Positions 46,005-55,722 of a stretch of 64,000 nt of DNA are shown here, piece after piece. How positions within the stretch are numbered: the first letter of the stretch is position 1; the number at the start of each line of letters is the position of its first letter. The notes below the pieces were generated by a model. It ran no database searches, was not told the origin of the DNA, and saw only the letters and a list, made by a program, of their open reading frames with translations. The translations under genes and the position numbers were made by a program. The stretch is from Megaustenia siamemsis. Taxonomy: Eukaryota > Mollusca > Gastropoda > Stylommatophora > Ariophantidae. The DNA lies in contig JAVIAB010000092.1 in NCBI GenBank assembly GCA_032433765.1, forward strand, positions 36,730,853 to 36,794,852, given 5' to 3'.

Positions 46005-47225
46005 TGTCATACAGGCTGGCATAGGTAATCATGTCCTTCCATAATCTTCTATCCACAGTGCATTGTATCAATTGTGATGTTGACTGTTTTCCATGACATG
46101 ACACCTAGTTTTCTAGTATCTTCTCTCTTTGTCATCTGCTATCTCTCTTTCCATATATTTTGCCAGTTGTAACCAAGTATTACTAGTACTATCAACCCTT
46201 ACATATGCGTGTGAAAGCTGGAAAACAACAAGATATATAGAAACAAAGTTGAACGCATTCGAAAATAAATGTCTAAGGAAAATACTTGGTATAGCGTGGA
46301 ACGAATTCAAACAAACGAGGAAATTAGAGAAATCGCCATCAACCACTAATATCTTCAGTAATAAAGAAAAGACAATGGTCATATGTTGGACATGTGATGA
46401 GATGAGATAATAACTGAATAGCAAAGCAAGCCCTCATATGGGAAACAACAGGTAGAGAAAAAGAGGAAGACCCAGAGAGACACTGAGAAGAACATTGATG
46501 AGAGAGGCAAGAGCAGCAGGATTCAGCTCCCTCAATGAGATAGAGCTGCTTGCACAGAACAGAGACAAATGGCAAGATTTGATAAAATGTCTTTAAAAGA
46601 ATTGAAAACTGCTAGAAACAAAAATTCAGATAGGAGAAGGAGTATCTTGGTCTACGCCCTATGGGCCGGCTATGGCTCGAAAGGTCAATAGATAGATAGA
46701 TAGGTAGAACCAAGTATTCCAATTTTCTTCTTCTCATGAAGTGCCTGAAAAATGTTGATTGTTTCTTTCTAATGTTTTTTAGGAGCTCCCTTTTTGTTGT
46801 TGACCTCTTTGAGAATGTCCTCATTGGGCTTTTAGCCCAGAGAACTTTCAACATTCTTCTTAGAAATCTCATCTCTGTGGCCTCTAATCATCTTTTCATT
46901 TGTTTACTGTCCATGATTTGCTTCAATAAGTCAGAATTGGCTCTATATAACACCAATAAACTCTCTTTCTCACTTCTATTAACATAGACTTGTTGCATAA
47001 TTTGTCTGTTTCTGAAATGCTATTTTGGCCTATGCCATTCTGCTTTTTATTTCTGTGGTGCATCTTCCATCTAATGGTATTAATGTGCCCAAGTTTTTGA
47101 CACGTTGCACTTGTTTAAGATTTGTTCTGTTTATTTTTATGCTGCATGATGGTGATGATTGTTTCTTTGATATGACCATTACTTCTGTTTTCTTACTATT
47201 CATGCTGAGACCTTTCTTGTTGCTT
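46005..47225 (-). mobile_element. LINE family B copy, split by a LINE family D insertion
   Basis: The reverse complement shows the 3' UTR (46005-46110) and C-terminal remnants 46120-46181, resuming at 46719 (EMRFLRRMLKVLWAKSPMR, ELLKNIRKKQSTFFRHFMRR) and running to 47225 in the thumb region. The two parts join in register if the family D insert and one target copy are removed. Confidence 0.88.
46182..46707 (+). mobile_element. LINE family D copy nested in LINE family B
   Basis: 5'-truncated family D: STLTYACESWKTTRYIETKL, NAFENKCLRKILGIAWNEFK, then the GRPRETL region with stops, the 3' UTR and an ATAG tail. The 11-bp target duplication AACCAAGTATT at 46171-46181 and 46708-46718 is perfect, and both copies are continuous with the host LINE. 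Confidence 0.93.
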
Positions 47226-47517
47226 TCTTTTATATATATATATATATATATTCATGTAGTCTTGTGTGTAGCCTTTCTCACTCACTTATTCAGCTGTCCA
47301 CTTTGATGATATTCATCATCATCTGTTTTGTTGTTTGTTTGCATTTTCCAGCTTTATATATCTAGCAAAGTCTCATGTACTGAATTTTGTGTGAATATCA
47401 CTTTTTTCCTATTTGCACACTCTCTTTTTTATCGTTGAGAGTTTCAACGTTTTGGTTAGATTTGGGTAGATTAATTTTGCCTAGGCAGTGGCCTTTTTGC
47501 CCTACTATTTTCAATTT

Positions 47518-47638
47518 GCAATATGTGCCATTTTGGCATGCAAGATTTATGTTTTTGAGATTGTGGTTCTACCCTATGTGCCGTCTTCGGCTCAAAAGGA
47601 CAATCTTCGGCTCAAAAGGACAATAGATAGATAGTTAG
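47518..47638 (+). mobile_element. Short LINE/SINE 3' tail insertion with TSD
   Basis: 121 bp of 3' UTR (GCAATATGTGCCATTTTGGC, CCCTATGTGCCGTCTTCGGC) with an ATAG tail. It is flanked by an 11-bp duplication ATTTTCAATTT (47507-47517 and 47639-47649). The segment CTTCGGCTCAAAAGGACAAT is tandemly duplicated just before the tail. The same 3' end occurs in the element at 53015-53288. Confidence 0.88.
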
Positions 47639-47679
47639 ATTTTCAATTTCCAACTCCCAAGGGTTCCTTTAACAGGTAC

Positions 47680-47910
47680 AGAATGCACACAGGACCTCCT
47701 GTTTTTTTTTTTTGCCAATGTCTGAGAGGAGTAGATGTTGGATCTCACTACTCAGAGATCACGGGAGGGTAAAGCCACAAAAAAACCAGGGATTTGATTT
47801 TAATTTTTTTTTTTTTAAATTGTCCAACACTTGTCGTGGGAGTAGAATGCGGGACCAATTTGTCTAGAGGTCGACATCTTACCCCTAGACCACCCAGTCC
47901 CCTTATCATC
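47680..47910 (-). mobile_element. tRNA-derived SINE, third family
   Basis: The minus strand begins GGGGACTGGGTGGTCTAGGG GTAAGATG, an A-box type tRNA head; a B-box equivalent follows (TTGGTCCCGCATTCTACTCC). The body includes CCAACACTTGTCG and CCTGGTTTTTTTGTGG. The related copy at 58490-58640 shares the layout. Confidence 0.6.
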
Positions 47911-48229
47911 ATCTAGTTGTTTGCCATTTGCAGAACATTGCTTATCATGCCAGTTTTGAAGGAATCTCCCACTTCCTCTGATGTCAAGTTCAAGGTCTCT
48001 CATCTCTTGAATCCACCTTCTTGTTAGTCTACCTCTGTCTCATCTTCATTAAACGTCCTCCATTATTGTTTGTTTTCAGCTCACTATTTTTTTATGGGAT
48101 GTAATATTTCAGATTTTTCTGCACTATATTGTTTAAATGCCAACTCTATACAAGGTTTAAGTCTTTTATTATGTCTTCATTTTTCTTTTCATATTCATGC
48201 TACTCAAAGAGTTTTTTCTGTTGGATTTT

Positions 48230-48545
48230 GTTTTTAGTGAACTACTTTTTTTATGACACATACTTATGACCAATATGACATTTATACTGGGAGCAAACAG
48301 CAATAATAAAATATAACAGACAGAACTCTACACCTATTGATATAAAAAGAGGAGTAAAACAGGGATGCACTTATCACCAAGCTTGTTCAATCTACACACT
48401 GAGCAAAACTTTAAAAACATAACAGATGCCAGGCTTAAACATTAATGGAAAATGATCAAAACCCTAAAATGTGCTGATGATAATGTATTACTAGAAAAAA
48501 TCCTAAAGATCTACAACTATTACTTAATGAAGTAAACATGACAAG
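48230..48545 (+). mobile_element. Degenerate LINE RT fragment
   Basis: Plus strand carries NRTLHLLI-KRGVKQGCTYHQ (GVKQGC block with a shift), SLFNLHTEQNFKNI and KCADDNVLLEKI (an ADD box remnant). Highly decayed. Confidence 0.65.
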
Positions 48546-48769
48546 CAAACTTACACCATGTGTATCTCCCACAGTTGTTCTCTGTTTACCAGTTACCTCT
48601 GTTTAATCATTTTTAGCCAAATTGTTCATGATTTGTAACCATATCCATTGTTATCAGGAAGGAGCTATCTTAAAATTTTCAGACCATAATTGTCGTGAAG
48701 TAACAACTTACATATTTGTGTGAAAATCTGAGCTGCCAAGTGACCTGAGTTTGTGTGTCTTGTGTCACG

Positions 48770-49360
48770 GAGGAAGAGACCAAAGTCAGACCAAAGAAAA
48801 GACTAAGTGCAAAAAAAATGCACACTCATCACTTTTTTCTGTGTCATGGCTGTTATTCACCTAGAATCTGTTCCTTCTGACACCACAATGAAAAACTCTT
48901 AATTCATTTGCTGTGTTTTGAGGTGCTTGAGAGAAGATGTGCATTTAAAAAGATATCATGAACTGCGGCACAAATGCAATCGGCTGTTGCATCACAACAA
49001 CATGCAAGTTCACACCTCACTCAAAATAATGCAATATTTTTTTTATAGAAAACAATATTCCTGTGGTATTTTTGTATTGACCTGGCTCAGCCCCTGTGAC
49101 TTCATTGTGTTCCCTAAACTGAAGCTGAGAGGACGCTACTTCAACACTGTAGATGACATCATTTTTGAGACTGCAGGAAGCTTGGACAACCTTCAGGAAA
49201 AAGAAAAAGATTTCCACAGTACAGTGTCTTTGAGACATGAAAGATGTGCTTACATTGATGTGTACATTCCCAAGGGAGTTGTTTCAGTGAAAAGATGGTG
49301 GCTAAATTTAACACATACAATGAGCCTCAAAAACTGGCTCTTAGAACCATGCATTTAACC
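48770..49360 (+). pseudogene. mariner-type transposase remnant, catalytic residues lost
   Basis: Decayed Tc1/mariner transposase. After a broken N-terminal stretch (EEERPKSDQRKD stop VQKKCTLITF), the frame 48918-49358 reads MRCLREDVHLKR, LLHHNNMQVHTSLKIMQYFF, LSPCDFIVFPKLKLRGRYFN and VDDIIFETAGSLDNLQEKEK. These match the HHDNAPAHTS and SPDLAPCDFFLFPKLK blocks of mariner. The first catalytic Asp appears as Cys (FFCVMAVIHLE), the second as Asn (HHNN), and the third (SPCDF) remains. Terminal inverted repeats were not located. Confidence 0.85.
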
Positions 49361-49690
49361 CTGTAGTCAGCTTTTGCATCTTTTATTTTGTTGGCATTTC
49401 CACAATTATTTCAACTAAAACCTTATAATTATCATATTTAACCTCTTTTACAACTTTCTAAGCAAATTGTTCAAACAAACCACAGATTTTATATTAATTT
49501 AATTAATTTTCTTGTTATTTCAATAGTTTTTTTTTAATTTTTAAAAAGTGATCAGATCATCCAAATTTGATTAAACCCCCTAGTAGGGAGTGTGTTAAGT
49601 AAGGTACGCCTGTACTTTTTTTCTATGCAAAGTCCAGAGACTTTCCAATACAGCGCTTGTTAATGTTTTATGTCTCAAACAACAGTTCTG
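49361..49690. other. MCTP intron sequence
   Basis: No element recognised beyond the 3' end of the mariner remnant. Confidence 0.4.
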
Positions 49691-49759
49691 TTAGATGTAT
49701 TGCATTCACAAGAAACACTGCACTGATTTAAGTAATACTTATATAGATATTTATTCCAG

Positions 49760-49810
49760 GACTACTGCACAGATGAGGATGATGAAGATGATGATGATGA
49801 CAAAGATAAG
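49760..49810 (+). CDS. Mctp: MCTP exon: acidic loop between membrane segments
   Basis: 51-bp exon, phase 0 at both ends, acceptor TATTCCAG and a weaker donor GTACTG. It reads DYCTDEDDEDDDDDKDK. MCTP1/MCTP2 have a short run of Asp/Glu ending in DKDDK at the same position between the two membrane segments. Without this alignment it would be missed as a gene because of its length. It follows the GNTRKEPVED end of the exon at 45416 in frame. Confidence 0.85.
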
Positions 49811-49889
49811 GTACTGTTTGAGTGGCGCATGTAAAATGTATTTGTGTGTGTTGTCATATTCTGTACATGTTTCTTTCATTTGATAAAAT

Positions 49890-50570
49890 CTATCTATCTA
49901 TCTATTGACCTTTCAAGCCATAGCCGGCCCATAGGGCATAGACCAAGATACACCTTCTCCTATCTGAATTTTTGTTCTAGCAGTTTTCTTTTAAAGATAT
50001 TTTATCAAATCTCGCCATCTGTCTCTGTTCTGTGCAAACAGCTCTATCTCTTTGAGGGAGCCAAATCCTACTGCTCTTGCCTCTCTCATCAATGTTCTTT
50101 TCAGTGTCTCCCTGGGTCTTCCTCTTTTTCTCTTACCTGTTGTTTCCCATATGAGGGCTTGCTTTGCTATTCGGTTATTATCTCTTCTCATCACATGTCC
50201 AACATATGACCATTGTCTTTTCTTTATTACTGAAGATATTAGTGGTTGATTGGCGATTTCTCTAATTTCCTCGTTTGTTTTGAATTCGTTCCACGCTATA
50301 CCAAGTATTTTCCTTAGACATTTATTTTCGAATGCGTTCAACTTTGTTTATATATATCTTGTTGTTTTCAAGCTTTCACACGCATACGTAAGGGTTGATA
50401 GTACATTTGATTTGAATAGCCTATGTTTTGTGTTTGTGCTGATTAGTTTTGATTTCCACGACTTTTCAAGGCTTCTGAAAGACATTGCTGCTTTAGCCAT
50501 TCTGATTCTAATTTCTTTACTTGTATCCCTTCTCGATCAATGTGACTTGTGATAATGAAATGTACACCTG
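49890..50570 (-). mobile_element. LINE family D copy with 12-bp TSD
   Basis: Minus strand. The frame 50341-49991 reads NAFENKCLRKILGIAWNEFK, SSVIKKRQWSYVGHVMRRDN, GRPRETLKRTLMREA and LFAQNRDRWRDLIKYL; the 3' UTR and ATAG tail are at the left. The 12-bp duplication ATTTGATAAAAT lies at 49878-49889 and 50571-50582. About 20 bases next to the right duplication do not match the LINE. Confidence 0.93.
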
Positions 50571-50582
50571 ATTTGATAAAAT

Positions 50583-51090
50583 ACAGAAGAAAAAATTGGT
50601 TGTAGATATTACGTCTCTGTATGACAATATTTGTGGTCTGTTTTTAAGAATATTCAGTAGATAATGAAATATACTATTTTTGTTCTGCTTTTTTTCTGTC
50701 TTATTATTACACAAACCCACAGAGGAGAGGGAGTGAAGGGAATTATGTAAGCAGAGTATTGTAAGGTATTATAAACTACTAATAATGACAAATAGTATCC
50801 ATATTTAATTTAAATATTTTTTAATGTGTTATTATCTTTTCCTATTCTCGGACAAAAAATTCTGCTCTCTTCATTTGGATTTTATCACTTAAACTTTTCT
50901 ATTGAAAATGATAAAGTTCTAGTTATATGAACAGGAAAGCACAACTTTTACAAATTATCTATGTATTTTCATTTCCTATTGCTTGAAAATTAATTTTCTT
51001 TACATACAGGTAGATTTGAAATACACTGTTAATTGTAATGGTAACTTTAAATTTATGTAAAACATCAGTCACTGTACAATTATATTTGGA
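50583..51090. other. MCTP intron sequence without recognised element
   Basis: AT-rich, no coding segment or repeat recognised. Confidence 0.45.
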
Positions 51091-51094
51091 ACAT

Positions 51095-51260
51095 TAGTAG
51101 CATGGTGGTTACATGTTGTTAAAGTGAATGTGAGTTAAGTCCCAGCCTGACACTCTCCAATAGCATCACTCTGGAAGGAAAGGTACCTGACTCACTGAGT
51201 TGGGGAAAATAATAACAGTCTGGAAGAAATCTGGACCTCTTCACCTTCAAATGCTGTGGA
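51095..51260 (+). mobile_element. tRNA-like SINE fragment
   Basis: TAGCATGGTGGTTACATGTT resembles an A-box and GAGTTAAGTCCCAGCCTGAC a B-box, followed by a non-tRNA body. Single copy in this window, so the family is not confirmed. Confidence 0.45.
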
Positions 51261-52220
51261 TTACTGTGATGATATTTATACTTCACTCATATGCATCATT
51301 ACTTATAGGACATCCTTTACCTGCTTATATTATTATAATAAAATTTAATACAACATGAAGAACAGTTTGACAGACTCGCAGGAACTAGTCAGCAATGACA
51401 AGTTTTTTTTTACTTCTGTTAAATGGAAACAAATGCATTATTTTTATTTCAGATTTTATCACATCTTTATATGTTTTAACAGAAATTATATTTCAAAATA
51501 TTCAGTCAAATAAATTTTATGAAAACCCTCTAAAACAGTGGTTCTCAAATGTGTGACATCTCTAGCTCCATTTCCATGTTGATCATATACACACAATATC
51601 CACTTGGCACTTGCGATCGTATAATTCTGAATCTTGCATTTATTTTCTACAAAAATAAAGAAGAATCCTTACTTCCTGAATGTTATGTCAAAGTCAAGGA
51701 TATTAATTTGGTGTGCAGAATGTAACAAACAGAAAGCACTACACAGAGTATGGAAAAGTTTGTGCACATATTCACTTTATATTCCTTAATATTAATTTAC
51801 TGGGCTTCCTGATAGAATCTATAAGATCTTAAATAACAACAGATTTAAGACTATTTTGTAGAAATTCATTTATATAGTAAAAAAATATATAAGCCTATGT
51901 GGATGTTTGTCATATTATAATTTCTAACCACTGAATAGGCACACAACAATATCCTCAAGATGACACCCTTGCCAGAGTTTAGCAACTTGTGAGCTGGCGC
52001 ACACTTTTGGGAGCAGGTGCTCTAAAAGATGTTACAGAATAAATTATAGTTTAAACAATAAATTAGTAAAGAGCATTGTGAATCTACAAAATGATGTGTA
52101 CAAGTATCTCTTTCAGTGCATTTGAAAAATCTGGCATACCAATTTTAATTAGTTTAAACATTCTCACATATCTCTGCTTGTTTATTATTTACAAACCTAT
52201 ATATATATATTTTTTTTTAC
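51261..52220. other. MCTP intron sequence
   Basis: No exon or repeat recognised; ends in a TA/T-rich acceptor tract. Confidence 0.45.
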
Positions 52221-52226
52221 AGCAAG

Positions 52227-52333
52227 AAGAAAAAAAGAGCATGTGTAGACAGATACCATGCTGTGCAAGAAGTTTGTTTAACAGTGCAACAGGCCCTTGA
52301 CATGGTTGCTAGTTTAGGAGAAAGGGTGAAAAA
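52227..52333 (+). CDS. Mctp: MCTP exon: amphipathic segment before the second membrane region
   Basis: Reads KKKRACVDRYHAVQEVCLTV then QQALDMVASLGERVK, matching the KKGFxxKIYAIQEVC...LDEVASFGERIK block of MCTP1/MCTP2. The donor GTAATT at 52334 is phase 2 and joins exactly to the exon at 53758. The start is ambiguous. The strong acceptor TTTTTTTTTACAG ends at 52222, but splicing there would put the exon out of frame with the previous phase-0 exon. The AG four bases further (CAAG, ending 52226) restores the frame. An over-called run of seven A is the other explanation. Confidence 0.85.
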
Positions 52334-53003
52334 GTAATTGAGGCTTGTATATCTTTTCTGGCACAATGATATTGAAGTTTAACTCTTTCCGTACATTTCG
52401 CCGCACTGTGTGCCATGCGATTTCGCCGCATACATTTTGCTGCATAGTGCACCACTCTCATTTTTATTAGTGTCAACTGTCATCAAACCATATTATTTTT
52501 ACATGTCTTGTATCATCTTGGTATTGGTAAAATCTAATACCTTGTTCAGTTATCTAAAAATTCATATATAATATGTTAAATAAATATAAATAAGTAGATT
52601 GATTCTTAAAACCATGAAAAGTTTTGTCTCTAAATTTTGTCTTCTGTTGCATCTATAAAAGCTTTCATATGGAAAGAGTTAAAGCTCATAAATATATTCT
52701 TGCAATATAATAATAGATTCTGCTATTCTTACAAAATAATATTAAAACTCATAAAAGTATTCTTGCAGAATAACATTAAAATTCATAAATATGTCATTTA
52801 AAAAATAATCTTGTAGAAAAACATTTTTTCTTGCAAGATAATATTTAAAAATCATGTATTTTATTGCAGGATAATATTAAGACTCATAAGTAGATTTTAC
52901 AGGACAATATTAACATGACTATGCTTTTGCCGGATGTTGCTAGGAATCATAAATTGGTTCTTGGTGGATATATTTAGATTAATACAAGTATTTTTACAGG
53001 ACT
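52334..53003. other. MCTP intron with imperfect repeats
   Basis: Loose repeats of TTAAAACTCATAAATATATT CTTGCA type occupy about 52680-53000. Confidence 0.6.
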
Positions 53004-53014
53004 AATGTTCAGTT

Positions 53015-53288
53015 AGCCCGTGTGTTACCGGGGCCCCATTATGTGGGATGTAAAGAATAGTGACACTGTGACCTTCCAGGCATGTCGTATGAGGCGACTA
53101 AGGAGGTTGATCGATGGCTTGACAAGCTGTCATTGTAAAAAGCATTGTTATGGAAACAGACCATAGATTTTAGAAGCAGTGATCTCTGCAATATGTGCCA
53201 TTTTGGCACGCAAGGTTTCTATTTTTGAGATTGTGGTTCTGCCCTATGTGCCGTCTTCGGCTCGAAAGGACAATAGATAGATAGATAG
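53015..53288 (+). mobile_element. 274-bp chimeric non-autonomous retroelement with TSD
   Basis: Flanked by a perfect 11-bp duplication AATGTTCAGTT (53004-53014 and 53289-53299). The 5' part (AGCCCGTGTGTTACCGGGGC, CCAGGCATGTCGTATGAGGC) matches the 5' end of LINE family A (37536-37660). The 3' part (GCAATATGTGCCATTTTGGC to CTTCGGCTCGAAAGG plus ATAG tail) matches the tail at 47518-47638. No ORF. Confidence 0.92.
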
Positions 53289-53638
53289 AATGTTCAGTTT
53301 ATCAAAGTTTTCTAATCCTGACATTTTGCTCAAAAGCTGATTTAATTTTAAACAAAGCATGCATTTATTTTTAAATGTGTGATATTTTAAAATAAATATA
53401 ATTTGTATCAGTATTTTTTTGTACTGGAAAAAAATAAGTGAATTTTTGTGGCTGCCATTTGCAAGCAAATCAGCATAATTTATTTCACCATCACAACTTT
53501 TTATAATTAGAAATTTTCTTAAAATTAGTTTAACATAATTATACTATTAGACTAAGTCTTTTTATATATATCTTGTCTTTTCTTTTTTGTCTTTTCTGTT
53601 AATGATTATTTATTCTGTATCTGCAATTAATGATCATT

Positions 53639-53641
<3 letters not shown>

Positions 53642-53683
<42 letters not shown>
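53642..53683. repeat. (CT)n microsatellite
   Basis: About 21 CT dinucleotides, about 70 bases upstream of the next MCTP acceptor. Confidence 0.97.
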
Positions 53684-53686
<3 letters not shown>

Positions 53687-53757
53687 TTGTTTAAATTGAT
53701 TTCACTTCAAAATTTTAATAGATTTATAGCTTCATACACTGTTTTTGTTCTTTTAAG

Positions 53758-53867
53758 CACATTCACTTGGAGTGTTCCATGGTTATCTTCCCTTGCAGTT
53801 ATTGCCCTTGTGGCAGGCAGTATTGTCCTTTTTTACATTCCACTTCGGTTTTTGCTGTTAGCCTGGG
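53758..53867 (+). CDS. Mctp: MCTP exon: second membrane segment
   Basis: 110-bp exon, acceptor TTTTAAG, donor GTAGTG at 53868. It enters in phase 2 and leaves in phase 1. It reads (N)TFTWSVPWLSSLAVIALVA then GSIVLFYIPLRFLLLAW(G). This is the conserved NTFNWTVPFLSWLAIVAL...LYFIPLRYIVLVWG segment of MCTP proteins, a hairpin-like membrane region. Both neighbouring junctions keep the reading frame, which supports the boundaries. Confidence 0.93.
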
Positions 53868-54021
53868 GTAGTGCTTCAGATATTTAGACTACAGTAATTT
53901 TTCTTCTTTTTGGTTTAAAGAATCATCCTTGCTGCACATGGGACTGATGCACACATATAAACACACATTTATGATCTCTCCTCTTTATTACCCCTCCTTC
54001 ACTTTCCATTTTATCAGGAAT

Positions 54022-54117
54022 CATCATCATCATGTGCCATACAGGTTGGCGTAGGTGATCATGTCCTTCCACAATCTTCTATCTGCAGTGCATCGTATCA
54101 GTTCTGTTGTTGACTGC
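54022..54117 (-). mobile_element. LINE family B 3' stub
   Basis: CAT-repeat tail followed by GTGCCATACAGGTTGGCGTA and about 70 bases of 3' UTR. Lies between two copies of the target sequence TTATCAGGAAT (ending 54021, and 54118-54128). Confidence 0.88.
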
Positions 54118-54128
54118 TTATCAGGAAT

Positions 54129-54341
54129 AGTAAAAAGTAAAGTAAAGTACTCCCGTCACACCAAGTGGCGTATAGGGAAATATGGTGTTAGTGACCCTAT
54201 ATTTTACAAACCTTCAGCACATGATTTTTGGGGTAATGTGGTCGGTATTACGCCCGGGCTGCTTTACTTTCCCAGAAAAAAGATCTGGTACCCATTTAAG
54301 GCTGGGTGAACCCGGAAGCTGTCGGTTGGGATCGAACCCTA
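54129..54341 (-). mobile_element. SINE S1, 5'-truncated copy
   Basis: S1 tail and body, ending in the B-box region (reverse complement of GTTGGGATCGAACCCTACC) without the A-box. The target sequence recurs immediately after (54342-54357). Confidence 0.9.
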
Positions 54342-54357
54342 CCATTTTATCAGGAAT

Positions 54358-54620
54358 AAGTCTCCTAATTCCAGGAATCTCAGAATTAACCATCATGTCA
54401 TGTTCCTAGAAAGCAGTCAGCAACCTCTATGTATCTTTCCTCTCAAATTCAAAGTTTTCACAATTACTGCCTTGTGAAGCACACCTTTTGTCAGCTCTTT
54501 TAAAGCACTCCACATTTAATGACCAGGATGGTAGGTCCACGCAAGACCTGAAATGCCAAAGGCCTCGAAATATTCTGCCTACACATAACAAAGTCCATGA
54601 AAGAAGAGTTTGACACAATA
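54358..54620. other. MCTP intron sequence
   Basis: No named feature recognised. Confidence 0.4.
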
Positions 54621-54623
54621 ATT

Positions 54624-54870
54624 ACTAATTTCAGGGAAGGTATGTTTACAACACACACAAAATACACAATCAACAACAAAAATATATAGAACAAAAGACA
54701 GCCCCAAAGCAGGATTGAACCCGTACTCTATACTTTATCTTATCTGTTGTTGATTTGTTTGTTGATTGTGGATTTTTCTGAGTGCTTTAAACATACCTTC
54801 CCCTGAAATTAGTCATTGATCTGTCACCACGGAAGTTTTCCGTTCATAATAATATTCATTTATTATTATT
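54624..54870. mobile_element. Two TAAT-tailed SINE pieces in head-to-head inverted arrangement
   Basis: ACTAATTTCAGGGAAGGTAT at 54624 is the near-perfect inverse of ATACCTTCCCCTGAAATTAG T at about 54795-54814; AATCAACAACAAAAA and TTGTTGATTTGTTTGTTGAT pair inside. A B-box-like segment (GCAGGATTGAACCCGTACTC) lies in the left arm and the family tail (GGAAGTTTTCCGTTCATAAT) at the right. Confidence 0.75.
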
Positions 54871-55375
54871 TGTCTTCATAATAACTACTACCCTTCTGAA
54901 AAGAGTGTAAGAGCCAGCATATTTTAAGTAACATGAAGCTTTTACTTTGCTTAAGATCATGTTAGGATATTCTAGTGTAATATGGAGGAATTTAAATATA
55001 GCTTTTTTAGCTTTGCACATTGGAAATATCCAAAACTGTGCCTAGTTTAAAGTAATTAATGGTTTCAACAATTTTAAGAAGAATAAGTCAAAATTAATAA
55101 AGCCTTATAGTTAAATCATAATAGTTTGGATTAAGAATTCAATAAACTGTATTTATAACCATATGCAATAAACTGTTGCACTTTGTATTTATATTGATTT
55201 CAAAATGTGTATTTATGTTCCTATATTTTTTTAAACATAGTATAAAGCTTCTTAGTTTTTTATACAATACATAACTCAGTGTTTCTGCCATTGTTGTCTA
55301 CCAATGGCATACATGAATGTTAACAGCAAAGGAGAAAAGAAAGATTACAACTATAACATAAGATGTCTTTGATGA
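54871..55375. other. MCTP intron sequence
   Basis: AT-rich, nothing recognised. Confidence 0.4.
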
Positions 55376-55379
55376 ATGC

Positions 55380-55710
55380 TTAATTTGACAATAAGAAACA
55401 TTAATACAAATAAAGAAATTAAGAAAAGAGTGGAAGCAACACCATTCCTAAGTACATCCAAAGACAACAAATTATATTATTTGGACATGTAGCATGGTTA
55501 CAGATAAACAGCTTCCCACAATAGAGATTAACAATCAGATGTAACAGTAGAAAAGGTAGAGGAAGACCTCACAAGAGAGAAATGTCTGAAGCCTCACAAA
55601 AAGTCACAAGTTTGAAGTGAACCCCAAAAAGCACTGAAAAGAAGACTCTATTTACCCTCAATGCTGAGAGGCAAAAGATGATTGAGAACAAGAACATTTT
55701 TAATGATATT
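55380..55710 (+). mobile_element. Degenerate LINE family E 3' fragment
   Basis: Contains IQRQQIILFGHVAWLQINSF-like sequence, then GRGRPHKREMSEASQKVTSL and a LYLPSMLRGKR-type end (AAGACTCTATTTACCCTCAATGCTGAGAGG) as in other family E copies. Confidence 0.7.
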
Positions 55711-55722
55711 ATAAGTTATGTT

